A stretch of 64,000 nt of DNA. Source: Panulirus ornatus (taxonomy: Eukaryota > Arthropoda > Malacostraca > Decapoda > Palinuridae). This document shows positions 23,251-33,950 of this stretch, piece by piece. The notes beneath the pieces were generated by a model. That model searched no databases, was not told the origin of the DNA, and saw nothing but the letters and a program-made list of their open reading frames with translations. The position numbers and the translations under genes were made by a program. Position 1 is the stretch's first letter. Each line of letters starts with the position of its first letter. The DNA is taken from NCBI RefSeq assembly GCF_036320965.1, contig NC_092226.1, positions 21,607,002-21,671,001 on the forward strand, in the 5' to 3' direction.

Positions 23251-25617
23251 CCGATGTGTGTCCTATAAAAAAATAGGGTAGACAGAGTCTAGCGTTCATT
23301 GGATTTCCTGTGAAAGTTTTCTCATTTATGAGCCATAAAACTTTTTAAAACTTTAGATTTTCAACTAATGTGCGTCAGGGTATTATTGGAATGAGACTTT
23401 CTGTGTGGAAAAAAAAAAGAAAAAAAAGTACTGAGGTTGGGTACGTGCGAAGGGCATGGATGGTGGCTGGTGTTCACCAGAGGGAGGGTGAGCTAGCAGA
23501 GTCGTGCGTCAGGAGGTTGTGATAACTCCACGTCAACCGCATGTAAGGGTACGTACGTGAGGCCAGCCAGAGGAGAGAGCGCCAGTGGGATGGTACCACT
23601 TCACATCAGCTGCCGTAAAGGACAAGGAAGAAAAAGGAAAATGCAGATATCATGAGCAAGGAGCAGTAGCAGCAGACAGCAGCAAAAGTAGCAGTCGCAG
23701 CAGTAACACCAGCAGAAGCAGAAATGATAACAGTAACTTTAGCGGTACCAGCAGTAGCAGTAAACTGGGCACTGTAGAAAAAGTAGCACCACCAAAATTA
23801 GCACTACTGGCCACAGTAACATTAGACTGTGTCAGAACACAAAGTAAATTGACTTTTTGTACAAATTTGTCTCGTCATCTTTACATCCCAGTATCTTTTT
23901 CTATCTATAATTCTTGACCAGATGTGTGTATTGCCCACCTCTTGATGGTAACACGATGTCTCATACTTCACACAAGGTGTCTCGTATTTTTATCCTCGAA
24001 TTCATTTCTCTATCATACAGTAAACTGGTCCATGTGTATAATGCTATAGCATTTCTACCTACGGTCTGATCTCTTAGCTACAGATCTGACAGGAGTTTGA
24101 AAGATTGTCATGTGGTGTTGAAGCTTAAATAATCCCATAGTAATTAATACCTTCACTGTGATTAATTGAATTATTCCCCTCGTCATTTGATGATTAATAA
24201 AGTGTATCTGTCTTTTTACACCAAGTGTATTATTGAGATTCCACCTTATGTAACGACACAGAAGCGAGACACCTTCATACTACACTTGTATTTTCATTTG
24301 TTTACATTTGAGTTTACCTCTTCTGTAGAACTGACGAAGATGTAGTTACTGGTTAGGACTGAGGACCTGTGTAGAGGAGTCTGAAAGTCTTTCCTTGGGA
24401 AAACTGGCATATAATGGAATTTGATCCAACATCGTCTTCATGGATTTATAACAGTTTGTTGCCATTTTGGAATTTATCTTTCGAATGTTCATCGTCATGG
24501 TTTTGCTCGACTGTTGAAATACAAGCTCAGTAAAGTTAGAGTGAATTAAAAAAAAAAAAAGATATTTGGGGAAACGTGATAATACATGGTTGTAAGAAAT
24601 CTGGGAGACACTGAGAGCGTGAGACCTTCCGAGAATGTTGTAGGGTTCCAGCTGTAGTGATGCCTGTGCCATACCCCTGCTGTGCTGTCGTCCCCCCTAC
24701 GTGTGCCAGGGTGCGGAAAAACCCTTCTACGGAGCTGTCCTCCTCCTCACTTTTATTCTCATGTCAGAGGCTCCATTTACGGACAGATGACCCCTATCGA
24801 GGCCAGGCTGCATATGAACCTTGAAAAGAAGGAAAAAACTATAAAAACAAGGAAAGAATGAAAGAAGAATCAAGATGTCTGAAGAAGTGGAAAACTTACC
24901 TTAAAAAGAAAAGAGGCAGGTTGGTCGTAAACGATTGGGAAGTCGTGATGATGTGTGCCCCAGACGAGGTCCTGGATTCCCCGTTCTTTCTCCCACGTTT
25001 CCCTCAACTACGAGATAGTCAGAGGAATTCACCCCCTCCTTCCCTCTTCCCCCTTCCAACCTCACCAAGAGCCAGGGAGCTCCCTGAGTGCTGGGCCACT
25101 CCTGTGACCTTGTGCTGACGCAGTTGAGAGTAAGGAAGGAGTCAGGTATTTTGGCTCCGACCACGTCTCCGTTAGTCCCCGAAGACCTGCCTGCCTCCTC
25201 CTGCAGAAAGTAAAAAAGGAAAAAAGAATTTACCTCGCCAACATTTCGCGACCATCGGAAACCAGACTTTCCCACCGTGGGACGCCACTTAGCTCCTGCT
25301 TCTCGTGATGTCTTATTTCTCTCAAGAGAACCACCACCGTCCGGAGGTTAGAGTTTTCCTGCGAGTCTCCATCGTGTCACTGATCTGCTTCACCACATCT
25401 GCTCCAAGGGCGAATATGTGTACCAGTTGTGGCCACGACGTACACTCACTCACGGGTGTACGCCTCACCACCTGGCTCGAAAATTGTCTGTCGAACTTTG
25501 CTATTTTCCAATCCTTCAGCTTCTGTTCTGGCTGTACTAACTTTGTCACATTTTTCGGCCTCACCTCCCTCCTGCCGTGGGAATTCAGTTTACCCTCCAC
25601 AGAGGGTGGCTTGAATT

Positions 25618-25619
<2 letters not shown>
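23251..25619. other. Intergenic sequence
   Basis: Mostly unique, AT-rich. The stretch 23640-23770 is rich in AGC/AGT triplets, giving an apparent Ser-rich frame that I take as compositional. An A run lies at 24548-24560. No exon with convincing splice sites or recognisable protein was found. Confidence 0.45.

Positions 25620-25662
<43 letters not shown>
25620..25662. repeat. (CA)n microsatellite
   Basis: Pure CA run of about 43 bp. Confidence 0.96.
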
Positions 25663-25665
<3 letters not shown>

Positions 25666-25674
25666 GCGACTGAA

Positions 25675-26222
25675 GCAGAGGACAGCTATCACACCTCCTG
25701 CACGTGTTGCAGGACAGCTATCACACCTCCTGCACGTGTAGCAGGACAGCTATCACACCTGCATGTGTTGCAGGACAGCTATCACACCTGCATGTGTTGC
25801 AGGACAGCTATCACACCTGCATGTGTTGCAGGACAGCTATCACACCTGCAAGTGTTGCAGGACAGCTATCACACCACCTGCGTGTGTAGCAGGACAGCTA
25901 TCACACCACCTGCATGTGTTGCAGGACAGCTATCACACCTCCTGCATGTGTTGCAGGACAGCTATCACACCTCCTGCACGTGTTGCAGGACAGCTATCAC
26001 ACCTCCTGCACGTGTTGCAGGACAGCTATCACACCTGCACGTGTTGCAGGACAGCTATCACACCTCCTGCACGTGTAGCAGGACAGCTATCACACCTGCA
26101 CGTGTTGCAGGACAGCTATCACACCTCCTGCACGTGTAGCAGGACAGCTATCACACCTGCATGTGTTGCAGGACAGCTATCACGCCTCCTGCACGTGTAG
26201 CAGGACAGCTATCACACCTCCT
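25675..26222. repeat. 29/32 bp minisatellite, about 18 units
   Basis: The constant part is aggacagctatcacacc; 32 bp units insert tcc before tgcacgtg. In 32 bp units tcctgca and tgcagga form inverted arms around cgtgt, so each unit could fold into a small hairpin. Long and short units alternate irregularly. Confidence 0.94.
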
Positions 26223-26698
26223 ACTCATATTGCCGATCTCTTCCCCCTAAACCTCTCGCGTACGTAGAATGTCATTTACTTCACCAGAACACGTCACAGC
26301 TCCTCCACCAGTGTTCGTCGCTCACGTGTCGGTGGTACCGCTGCTCTCCGCTGGCAGTTCATCAGTCCGTGAATACTTCTTACACTACCTTTTGCACGTC
26401 AGCCAATCAGGGTAGAAGGGACGTCTCTTTGGTCAGGTACTGACGCCTGAGCGAAAATGGACATCAGGAGCTGAAGAATCACAGGCACTCCAAGGGAGCT
26501 CGGCCAATGAACGCGTCTCTGACGTCATAGACACCCGGGAGACCCTAAGCCAATCAGAGTCCCTTGACGTCAGGGACGAGATGAACTCTCTCCCGCTGGT
26601 CAAGAAATCAATCAGTGCGGGGACACGTGAGTCTCTGTCGGCGTTATGAAGCGGGACAAATATAGCTTAAGCCGCGTGTCCTCTGCCTGGATGGGAGG

Positions 26699-26729
<31 letters not shown>

Positions 26730-27134
26730 CAGAAATGTAGTGAGGGAGGGGGAGGAAATGCTGTCGGGTTGGAAAAGTATTGTAGAGATAGCGAGGGAAA
26801 AATCCGTGAGGAAAAGAGTGGAGGCTTGGCAGAACTGGGGGGGGAAAAGAGACGAAAGGGAAATGGTAGAGATGAGAGAGGAGGTGTAAGGGAGGCGGAG
26901 GGGAACTAGACAGTTTACATTATAAATCATGACTCCTATATACAGCCAGAGGTCAGCTCATAGCTCCCTCCCGCGAGATCTTATTTACTCTGGTGCTGCT
27001 GAAGACGTGGACACCACAGCTGTGGCGAAGGCGGCCGGCCGGCCCCCTGTGTGTGACCAGGGTTACAGTCGTCTTACCCAGTATACGTTATATACAGAGA
27101 GGCTCGTGTGGAGTGTTGGACTGCACGTATCATG
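26223..27134. other. Intergenic sequence with a promoter-like patch
   Basis: Contains the CCAAT/CRE cluster listed separately, a short GA run and G run at 26700-26728, and a purine-rich stretch to about 26910. No gene downstream is recognised on either strand. Confidence 0.5.
26401..26572. promoter_or_regulatory. Cluster of CCAAT and CRE-like motifs
   Basis: CCAAT lies at 26403, 26504 and 26550, each in a gccaat context. Perfect TGACGTCA palindromes lie at 26520-26527 and 26565-26572. The last two CCAAT boxes are each followed by a CRE-type palindrome after 16 and 15 bp. Such pairs occur in metazoan proximal promoters (NF-Y and CREB/ATF sites). Function is inferred only; no transcript start or gene is visible. 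Confidence 0.4.
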
Positions 27135-27765
27135 TACATCACACCAGGATGGTGACGCACGAGGACCTGGCCCACCAACACCAGGATGGTGACGCAGGAG
27201 GACCTGGCCCACCAACACCAGGATGGTGACGCACGAGGACCTGGGCCACCAACACCAGGATGGTGACGCACGAGGACCTGGCCCACCAACACCAGGATGG
27301 TGACGCACGAGGACCTGGCCCACCAACACCAGGATGGTGACGCACGAGGACCTGGGCCACCAACTCCAGGATGGTGACGCACGAGGACCTGGCCCACCAA
27401 CACCAGGATGGTGACGCACGAGGACCTGGGCCACCAACTCCAGGATGGTGACGCAGGAGGACCTGGCCCACCAACACCAGGATGGTGACGCAGGAGGACC
27501 TGGGCCACCAACTCCAGGATGGTGACGCAGGAGGACCTGGCCCACCAACACCAGGATGGTGACGCACGAGGACCTGGGCCACCAACTCCAGGATGGTGAC
27601 GCACGAGGACCTGGCCCACCAACACCAGGATGGTGACGCACGAGGACCTGGCACACCAACACCAGGATGGTGACGCACGAGGACCTGGGCCACCAACACC
27701 AGGATGTTGACGCACGAGGACCTGGCCCACCAACACCAGGATGGTGACGCAGGAGGCACCAACAT
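27135..27765. repeat. 37 bp minisatellite, about 17 units
   Basis: gaggacctggcccaccaaca and ccaggatggtgacgca alternate with exact 37 bp spacing (for example 27191 and 27228). Variants are cacgag/caggag, gcccac/ggccac and caccag/ctccag. Long open frames on the minus strand through it are artefacts of the repeat. Confidence 0.95.
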
Positions 27766-27885
27766 GACGCAGGCGGGACGGCGGTAAAAACCCGGGTACT
27801 CGACTGTTGAAACCCAGAGGTCGATTCATGCAACTGACCATAATGGAGTCGACCACTCTGCGGTCAACCAACCATATGAGACCTG

Positions 27886-27888
<3 letters not shown>

Positions 27889-27958
<70 letters not shown>

Positions 27959-28566
27959 GGGGCCTTAAACCCCCCCTCCCCCCCTCCACCACCCACACCA
28001 CCCCCCCCTCCTAACACACTCGTCTGCCTCCCTCCTCGGGTCTGTCATCATGGTCACTCATCAGGGTTGTAATCTCATCCTCCCGTGGACACTGGAACTC
28101 TTGTCTCCTCTGTGTCTTCGCGTGTGTAAATCCCCCCCTCCTCCTCCCTCCTCCTCCCTCCTCCTCTCCACCTCCTCCCCTCCTCCTCCCTCCTCCTCCT
28201 CCTCCTCCTCCCCACTTCGTAAGACCTGTGATTATCTAGCCCTCGGAGGTCATTAATCCCCCGTCTCACCAGAGGTGTGTAATCCTCTTCTCTCCCTGGT
28301 CTGTAACTCGCCTCTCCCTCTGGTCTCCCTGAACCCTCCCTCTCCCTCTTGTCTCCCTGATCCACCTCTTTCTCTCTCGCTTTGTCTCCCTGACCTCCGT
28401 CTCCTGATGGGTTCCTCTCATGGTGGCCTGTGGTCTCCGACTGCACCTGCGGGGAAGGGGAAGGGAAGGTGGGTGGGGCTGTAATCGCTCGTCTGTCCTA
28501 CATCCTTGTAATCCATCTGTCTCAACCTGTAATCCCCTCCTCTTCCTAGTTTCTGTAGCCCTGATG

Positions 28567-28638
<72 letters not shown>

Positions 28639-28776
28639 CCGTATTTTTCTCTGGCCGGGTCAGAGGCATTTAACCCTGCACGGGTAATGACATAAAACTC
28701 TTGCGTCAACAAAAGTCATTCTCGTAAAAGACTTTTCCACACAGTACAACAGCCTTACAGCCAGCCCCCACCTCCA

Positions 28777-28859
<83 letters not shown>
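27889..28859. repeat. (CT)n and CTC-rich microsatellite cluster
   Basis: CT runs at 27889-27952, 28568-28637 and 28780-28859, with a CTC/CCT run at 28128-28210. Between them, 28265-28400 repeats tctccct and gtctccctga irregularly. No gene is seen in the spacers. Confidence 0.92.
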
Positions 28860-28862
<3 letters not shown>

Positions 28863-29079
28863 GCAGAAGAGAGAAAAAAAACGAGAGAAAGAAAGACAAA
28901 CAGGTTTCCCGCGGCCGTTGCAACGGCAGAGGGAAGAAATTAACACGATGTTTATTGCCTCTAACCTTTCCCCCCTCCCCACCCAGGTGGGGAAGAGCCG
29001 TGCCATACAAACGGAAAATAACGAACTTTAAGAGTTGATTAGCCTTGCACACGTCATGACGTGTCTTAGATGATCTACC

Positions 29080-29081
<2 letters not shown>

Positions 29082-29145
<64 letters not shown>
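29082..29145. repeat. (TA)n microsatellite
   Basis: TA run abutting the 5' end of the next SINE-like element. Confidence 0.96.
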
Positions 29146-29147
<2 letters not shown>

Positions 29148-29339
29148 CTGGGGATAGGGGAGAAAGAATACTTCCCACGTATTCCCTGCGTGTTGTAGAA
29201 GGCGACTAAAAGGGGAGGGAGCGGGGGGCTGGAAATCCTCCCCTCTCGTTGTTTTTAATTTTCCAAAAGAAGGATCAGAGAAGGGGGCCGAGTGAGGATA
29301 TTCCCTCAAAGGCCCAGTCCTCTGTTCTTAACGCTGTTC

Positions 29340-29342
<3 letters not shown>
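29146..29342 (+). mobile_element. SINE-like non-autonomous element, 3'-shortened copy
   Basis: Starts ccctggggataggggagaaa and follows the copy at 22655 through ggctggaaatcctcccc, ttttccaaaagaagga and cctctgttcttaacgct. Then gttcttaa is duplicated and (TA)n begins, so the gctacctcgctaacg tail is missing. (TA)n abuts both ends. Confidence 0.8.

Positions 29343-29413
<71 letters not shown>
29343..29413. repeat. (TA)n microsatellite
   Basis: TA run between two SINE-like copies. Confidence 0.96.
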
Positions 29414-29417
<4 letters not shown>

Positions 29418-29530
29418 TCCTAAGGGTTAGAGGACAAAAATACTTGCCACGTATACCCTGCGTGTCGCAGAAGAGAACTAAGCGTGGCTAGGGCGTGGAA
29501 GGGTGGGTGTGGGGATGGGTGATCTACCCC
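29414..29530 (+). mobile_element. Diverged 5' fragment of the SINE-like element
   Basis: cctaagggttagaggacaaa then acttgccacgtataccctgc and gtgtcgcagaag align with the first ~80 bp of the element at 22655, with many substitutions. It again begins right after (TA)n. Confidence 0.6.
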
Positions 29531-29599
29531 TCCTGTATTACTGTCCACAAGGTGGAACAGAGCCACACAGAACCCCAGGACGTCTTATATAGAGGAGGG

Positions 29600-29669
29600 G
29601 CTCCTGCGGCTTCAAGGCTGCTGTTGCTACATTCAGTAGCAGGGACAGGATGGACTCGTTTTGAAGCCA

Positions 29670-29674
<5 letters not shown>
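29600..29674 (-). mobile_element. Possible SINE body fragment
   Basis: ggctgctgttgctacattca then gtagcagggacaggatggac resembles the segment at 18539-18580 (ggctgcgttccattcagttg then cagggacatgatggactc). That segment lies in the body of the minus-strand tRNA-SINE. A (CT)n run follows immediately. The similarity is short. Confidence 0.35.

Positions 29675-29746
<72 letters not shown>
29675..29746. repeat. (CT)n microsatellite
   Basis: Pure CT run of about 72 bp. Confidence 0.97.
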
Positions 29747-29750
<4 letters not shown>

Positions 29751-30511
29751 AGTTAGCATGAGCCTGGCCGGGGCCGAGCTCAGAAACCGGGTTTCAAATC
29801 GTGGGTCCACACCCAACTCAAGTGTTCGTCCTCCTCACGGGGTTTGTCGATGAATGGCTGGCTGGCTTAGACGTGTGTGTGTGTTCACACAGAGGAGCTA
29901 AGACTTGTTATATATATATATATAGGTCAAGAAACGCTGCAGCATGATTGTGAAACTTTCCCTGTACCACACCAGTAGTAATCACAAATAGTAATCACAT
30001 AAACCATAAGTTTCAGGAAGTAGTTGAAGTTGACCCATTTAGACAGTGCATGATGGTAAGGAGAGCCATAGGAGATAAGTGCATAGTGGTGTTCATGTTA
30101 TACGTAAATGGGAAGAAATTTAACGATATAAAACTTTTATATAATGATAATAATAACGAAGGAACAGTTACGCTGGCGAATTTCGTGATTTCATGGTGAT
30201 AAGGAAGTGATGGAGAGACAAATTATTAAGACCATGTACGTGAAAGTTTTCTGTTATATATATATCTTGGCCTCCGCCTACTGGGGTTTACACCGCGGGT
30301 GGAAAGTCACTTTTAGCGAGGCTGTACAGTCGTCAGTCGACGAAGCTGTGGACTGTCCCGTCAGAGGACGTCTCGCTTATAAGGAGTCTAACCTGTTCCT
30401 GCTGCTGAGTTGTAGCGCAGCATTGGAGCTGCAGAAGCCGCTGGGAAAGGGGTTTTATGTAACAGCAGGACCATTTCAGAAAGGGGTGCCAAGATCTTTT
30501 ATTATTTTTTT
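29747..30511. other. Intergenic sequence with an unexplained open stretch
   Basis: Plus-strand 29954-30199 is stop-free for 81 codons up to a TGA. The only Met codons lie in its second half (MMVRRAIGDK...). I do not recognise it, and the length is not exceptional for a 64 kb window. A short (TA)n lies at 29910-29924. Confidence 0.4.
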
Positions 30512-30600
30512 CTCAGACTTGCTCGCCGTTTCTTGCGTTACCGAGGTAGCGTCAGGAACAGACGAAGAAATGGCCGGATCCGCTCACTGGTATACGTAAT
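30512..30600 (-). mobile_element. RTE 3'-end fragment
   Basis: In plus orientation ttgctcgccgtttcttgcgt then taccgaggtagcgtcaggaa and cagacgaagaaatggcc parallels the minus-strand RTE 3' ends at 56381 and 57312 (tttgcgaggtagcgcaaggaa then acagacgaaagaaatggccc). Only about 90 bp remain. Confidence 0.65.
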
Positions 30601-32114
30601 ACTTTACATTTCCTTTTATTTCATACCTTTCATCTTCTTTGATCATCATTGAGCTCCAGCAGTTATGCAAGGCTCGTTAGGAACGTCACAGTGATATACT
30701 GTGTACAGTATACATGTGAAACAAAAATAATATTAACAAAATTAAAGCACATTTCGATAGCTTGATAGATTAAAACCCACAGCATATTTAAGTGACAAAT
30801 CCAGATGTAAACAATGAGATTATATACACAAATGCGTGAACACAAATTGTCTCAGAACGTAGATTTACATAGTTGAGTAACAATTTACAATTAAATTACA
30901 TTAAAAGAATGTGGTAGAGTTAGGCTGAAACAGACTTCCAGTTCTAAGTTTGGATTTCAAATATCAACGGTTCGTGCGATGTTGAATGGGAGAACGCAGG
31001 CTAAGGGGAGACTTAACCAATTAATAATATCAGTGGAAGGTAATCATTTAAGCTTTTTCTTTCCATATTCCACAAATATCTCCAGAATACACGAGTGAGA
31101 ATCACAATTTGTAGTGTCCAGATATTTTGTGACGTCGCTGGATCGTACAGTATGGGTTTACACTGTGTACTGTTATAGGGGAAGTTCCTGGATATGTTCC
31201 ACCTCACTTGTTCTGAATGAGCAGCCACCATGTTCACATCGATGTCCGTGGATAGCTTGTGTCTGGTCCTCCCAGTTTGTTAGCGACTAGAGGAGGAAGA
31301 TAACACACTGCACGGTCTAGTGACTTCAAAATTCTGGTTACTGCAAAAGGCGATCTTTGGCTCGTGTATTCTAATGTGGATATGGAAGGAAAAACAATGA
31401 TAAATGATTATTTATCATCCACTGGTGTTAATTTGTTTCGTTAAGTGTTCCTTAAGCCTTCGATCTCCTACGTAACTCTGCACGGATGGATGTGGTGTGA
31501 AATCCGCTGCTGGAACTGAAGGTCCGTTTTTGTTTCATTGTAGAACTTTGTAGGTATAAGTCTACATCGTCTTTATGTATTATGAATCCATTGAACTGTA
31601 CATTGTTACTCAGACTGTAGGTTCGGAGACCATTTGTATCCACATATTGTGCATATAATCACCTCTTTCTTTACATCAGCATTTTATCGTTTACATATGT
31701 TGTAGGTTTAAGTTACTTGATTGTAATGTACTTTTAATCATTCTTGATATTGTCTCACTCGTGTATTGTCCATTATACTATTGTTGCTGCCCACTGATGA
31801 ATGATCAAAGTTAATCCCCAGGCATGTGACTGGCGTCCCTGAGTGTGAAGTAAAGATGTTTGTAGGAAATTCGGAGATGGAAGAAGACAGCGATTGAGGC
31901 CAGGGTTGGCTGGGGGGGAGGGAGGGAGGGGTGGCGCCATTGCAGCTCCCGCGCCGTCCGTTCACCGTTGGGGTCGGCGTGAGGTGCCTTTATTTCAGGT
32001 GGCTTTGTGCGGTTGCAGGTCTCCGGCTGGGAGAGACACACGGCGGGGGTATTGCTAAAATAAATGTCTCGCTCGTTTAAGCTTTCGAAAGCTGAAGCCT
32101 GTTCCTTCGTCGTC

Positions 32115-32117
<3 letters not shown>
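30601..32117. other. Intergenic sequence, apparently unique
   Basis: AT-rich without tandem repeats. A few stop-free stretches of 60-75 codons exist on the minus strand (for example 31013-31237 and 31452-31643). None resembles a protein I know, and flanking splice signals are not evident. A 13 bp purine stretch lies near 31917-31930. Confidence 0.4.

Positions 32118-32188
<71 letters not shown>
32118..32188. repeat. (CT)n microsatellite
   Basis: Pure CT run of about 71 bp. Confidence 0.97.
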
Positions 32189-32191
<3 letters not shown>

Positions 32192-32831
32192 CAAGTGCAG
32201 GGAGACGGGGTTCCCATTCCAACCGCTGCACACACACACACTATCAAAGATTCAAATACACATACTAGTAATGATAAGCCTAGTAAAGTAGGGGGTCAGA
32301 CGGTTTAATTCCCAAGCCTATCATAAATAGCAACGTAAAATTACCTTAATGTAATCAAATGCTAAGAGCGTAGCTTCAAGACAGATTCAGCTGATATTAT
32401 AAGGTATCACGCAGGAACCAAACATGGCTCCAGTCTCAAAAAACATGGGTAAACTCTTGAGAAGAAACACCTCGCTTATCTACCAGTACCTGAATACAGC
32501 TTACAGAAGTTCGTTTGCACAAGGCAGGAGGCGCGTGTGTGATGATTTGTGTAGAACGCAGCCGAGGTGCAGTTAAAGTACGCTGATAGTTATGATTCTC
32601 TGTATGTGTATATTACTGACAACAATGAAAATGAACTCTGTCTTGGTGTCCTATGCAGACCGCCTTGGCAGAAGGAAGATGATTACATAATGTCATACAA
32701 CGAAAAAAAAAATGTTTGTTGTGAACGATAATGAACTCTTCACTGGAGGTGATTTTGCCAGTCTGAATGTAGACTGGGATACGCTAATAGGTTATCAAGA
32801 AGGGGAAATAGTTTAATTAAAATGATTGACT

Positions 32832-32853
32832 AATGACTATTCGAATAGTCATT
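32832..32853. repeat. Perfect 22 bp palindrome
   Basis: aatgactatt and its complement meet around the central TTCGAA, giving a perfect self-complementary 22 bp block. It lies at the upstream border of the SINE. Part of it (agtca..tt) corresponds to the leader seen in the SINE at 18531-18775, so the palindrome may be partly element-derived. Confidence 0.85.
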
Positions 32854-32977
32854 TCCCTATTAGGGGCGATCATAGCCTAGCGGTAACGCTCCCGCCAATT
32901 GCACAGGGGTCCCGGGTTCGGTCCTGGCTGTTGGAGGTTTGTATGTTCTATAAACGTGCGCGTTTCTATACACTTTG

Positions 32978-32981
<4 letters not shown>
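32845..32981 (+). mobile_element. tRNA-derived SINE, plus strand
   Basis: ggggcgatcatagcctagcg carries an A-box-like tagcctagcgg. ggggtcccgggttcggtcct carries a B-box-like ggttcggtcct, about 37 bp downstream. The body continues ggctgttggaggtttgtatg and gttctataaacgtgcgcg, identical in order to the copy at 42226-42308. A (TA)n then (GT)n tail follows at 32982-33038. The acceptor stem does not close, so it is not a tRNA gene. It lies inside an older CR1/Jockey remnant. Confidence 0.8.

Positions 32982-33038
<57 letters not shown>
32982..33038. repeat. Compound (TA)n(GT)n at SINE 3' end
   Basis: TA then GT dinucleotides immediately after the SINE body. Confidence 0.95.
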
Positions 33039-33332
33039 ATTGGTAGAAAATGATGAAAAGCGTCTAGAAGTATTGAAAATAAAAAGGAAATGAAAGGGAA
33101 CTTAGAATGCGAATATGAATAAATTCCACACGTGTTAGAGATAACGCCAATAAGTTCTTCAGATACGTTGGGCAGATAACGAACGTTAGAGATACAATAG
33201 GACGACTGATAACCAAACACGGTAAAGTAGCTGACGACAAGGCGAATGGCCTTCACACTGAATACATCCTTCAACTCTGTATATACAGGTGAACATCACT
33301 CATCCATACCTCATCATCATTATTATTATTAA

Positions 33333-33335
<3 letters not shown>

Positions 33336-33398
<63 letters not shown>
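33336..33398. repeat. (TA)n microsatellite
   Basis: Pure TA run of about 63 bp, preceded by a short TTA/ATT run. Confidence 0.96.
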
Positions 33399-33402
<4 letters not shown>

Positions 33403-33409
33403 CACGTAG

Positions 33410-33736
33410 GATGAAACTGGCTCACTACAGATTTTGACAAATGTGAAACTGGAAGTTTTGTCGGACTGGAAAGTGGGACACAAGAAAATACAAGTTATAC
33501 TTGCCAGTGAGGCAACTCTGTGCCTCATTGTGAGGAACCAGAACCATGGTTATTATTTTTTGTAGTCCTTCGAAGTTCATATTGTAAGGACCTCAAGTGC
33601 TGTATGTAAACATATACTGAAACCTGGAAAACACATACAAGCTGAAAGTGAAATGTTTACAAATGATGTCTTTGATCCAAGTGGACGACAGATGAGGAGT
33701 TCGTATAATATCCTCACTGAACAACTTAAGGATTAG
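33410..33736 (+). pseudogene. Unrecognised open frame interrupted by a single TAG
   Basis: One frame is open from 33410 to 33562 (about 51 codons, including VLSDWKVGHKKIQVILASE). It has one TAG at 33563-33565, and then continues in the same frame for 56 codons to a TAG at 33734-33736 (including KHILKPGKHIQAESEMF). The residue mix looks protein-like. There is no Met start. The TAG is preceded by ttattattttttg, so it could instead be a 3' splice acceptor opening a terminal exon at 33566. I do not recognise the protein, and chance is a real possibility. Confidence 0.25.
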
Positions 33737-33744
33737 TGGAATTG

Positions 33745-33950
33745 TCAACACAGCAGCTGGCTGTGGGGATCAACACATCTGCTGACTGTGAGGATCAACA
33801 CATCTGCTGACTGTGAGGATCAACACATCTGCTGACTGTGAGGATCAACACACGCACTGGCTGTAAGGATCAACATAACTGCTGAATGTGAAGATCAACA
33901 CAGCTGCTGACTGTAAGGATCAAGACATCTGGATGTAAGGATCAACACAC
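33745..33950. repeat. 25 bp minisatellite, about 8 units
   Basis: gctgactgtgaggatcaaca followed by catct recurs every 25 bp (for example 33781 and 33806). Outer units are diverged. It directly abuts the next, unrelated array. Confidence 0.9.

Larger units (their letters stand above)
32380..33295 (+). pseudogene. CR1/Jockey-like ORF2 remnant (endonuclease and linker), split by a SINE
   Basis: Codons from 32558 read AAEVQLKYADSYDSL and on to ELCLGVLCRPP by about 32665, then a frame change. About 32714-32800 then reads FVVNDNELFTGGDF and LNVDWDTLIG. These correspond to the 'GV.YRPP' and 'GDFN.P.i.W' segments of CR1/Jockey apurinic-type endonucleases; the usual GDFN Asn is replaced. After the inserted SINE and microsatellites, about 33150-33280 reads KFFRYVGQITNVRDTIGRLI and VADDKANGLHTEY. 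This matches the linker just before the RT domain. The RT itself is absent. The element is non-functional. Confidence 0.7.

Noticed and set aside
23585..23917. Ser-rich 110-codon frame in AGC-rich DNA
   Set aside because: Compositional artefact of AGC/AGT triplets; the frame's residues after the triplet run show no domain.
29414..29530. Independent unique sequence after the (TA)n
   Set aside because: On alignment by eye it follows the first ~80 bp of the SINE-like element, so it was listed as a diverged fragment instead.
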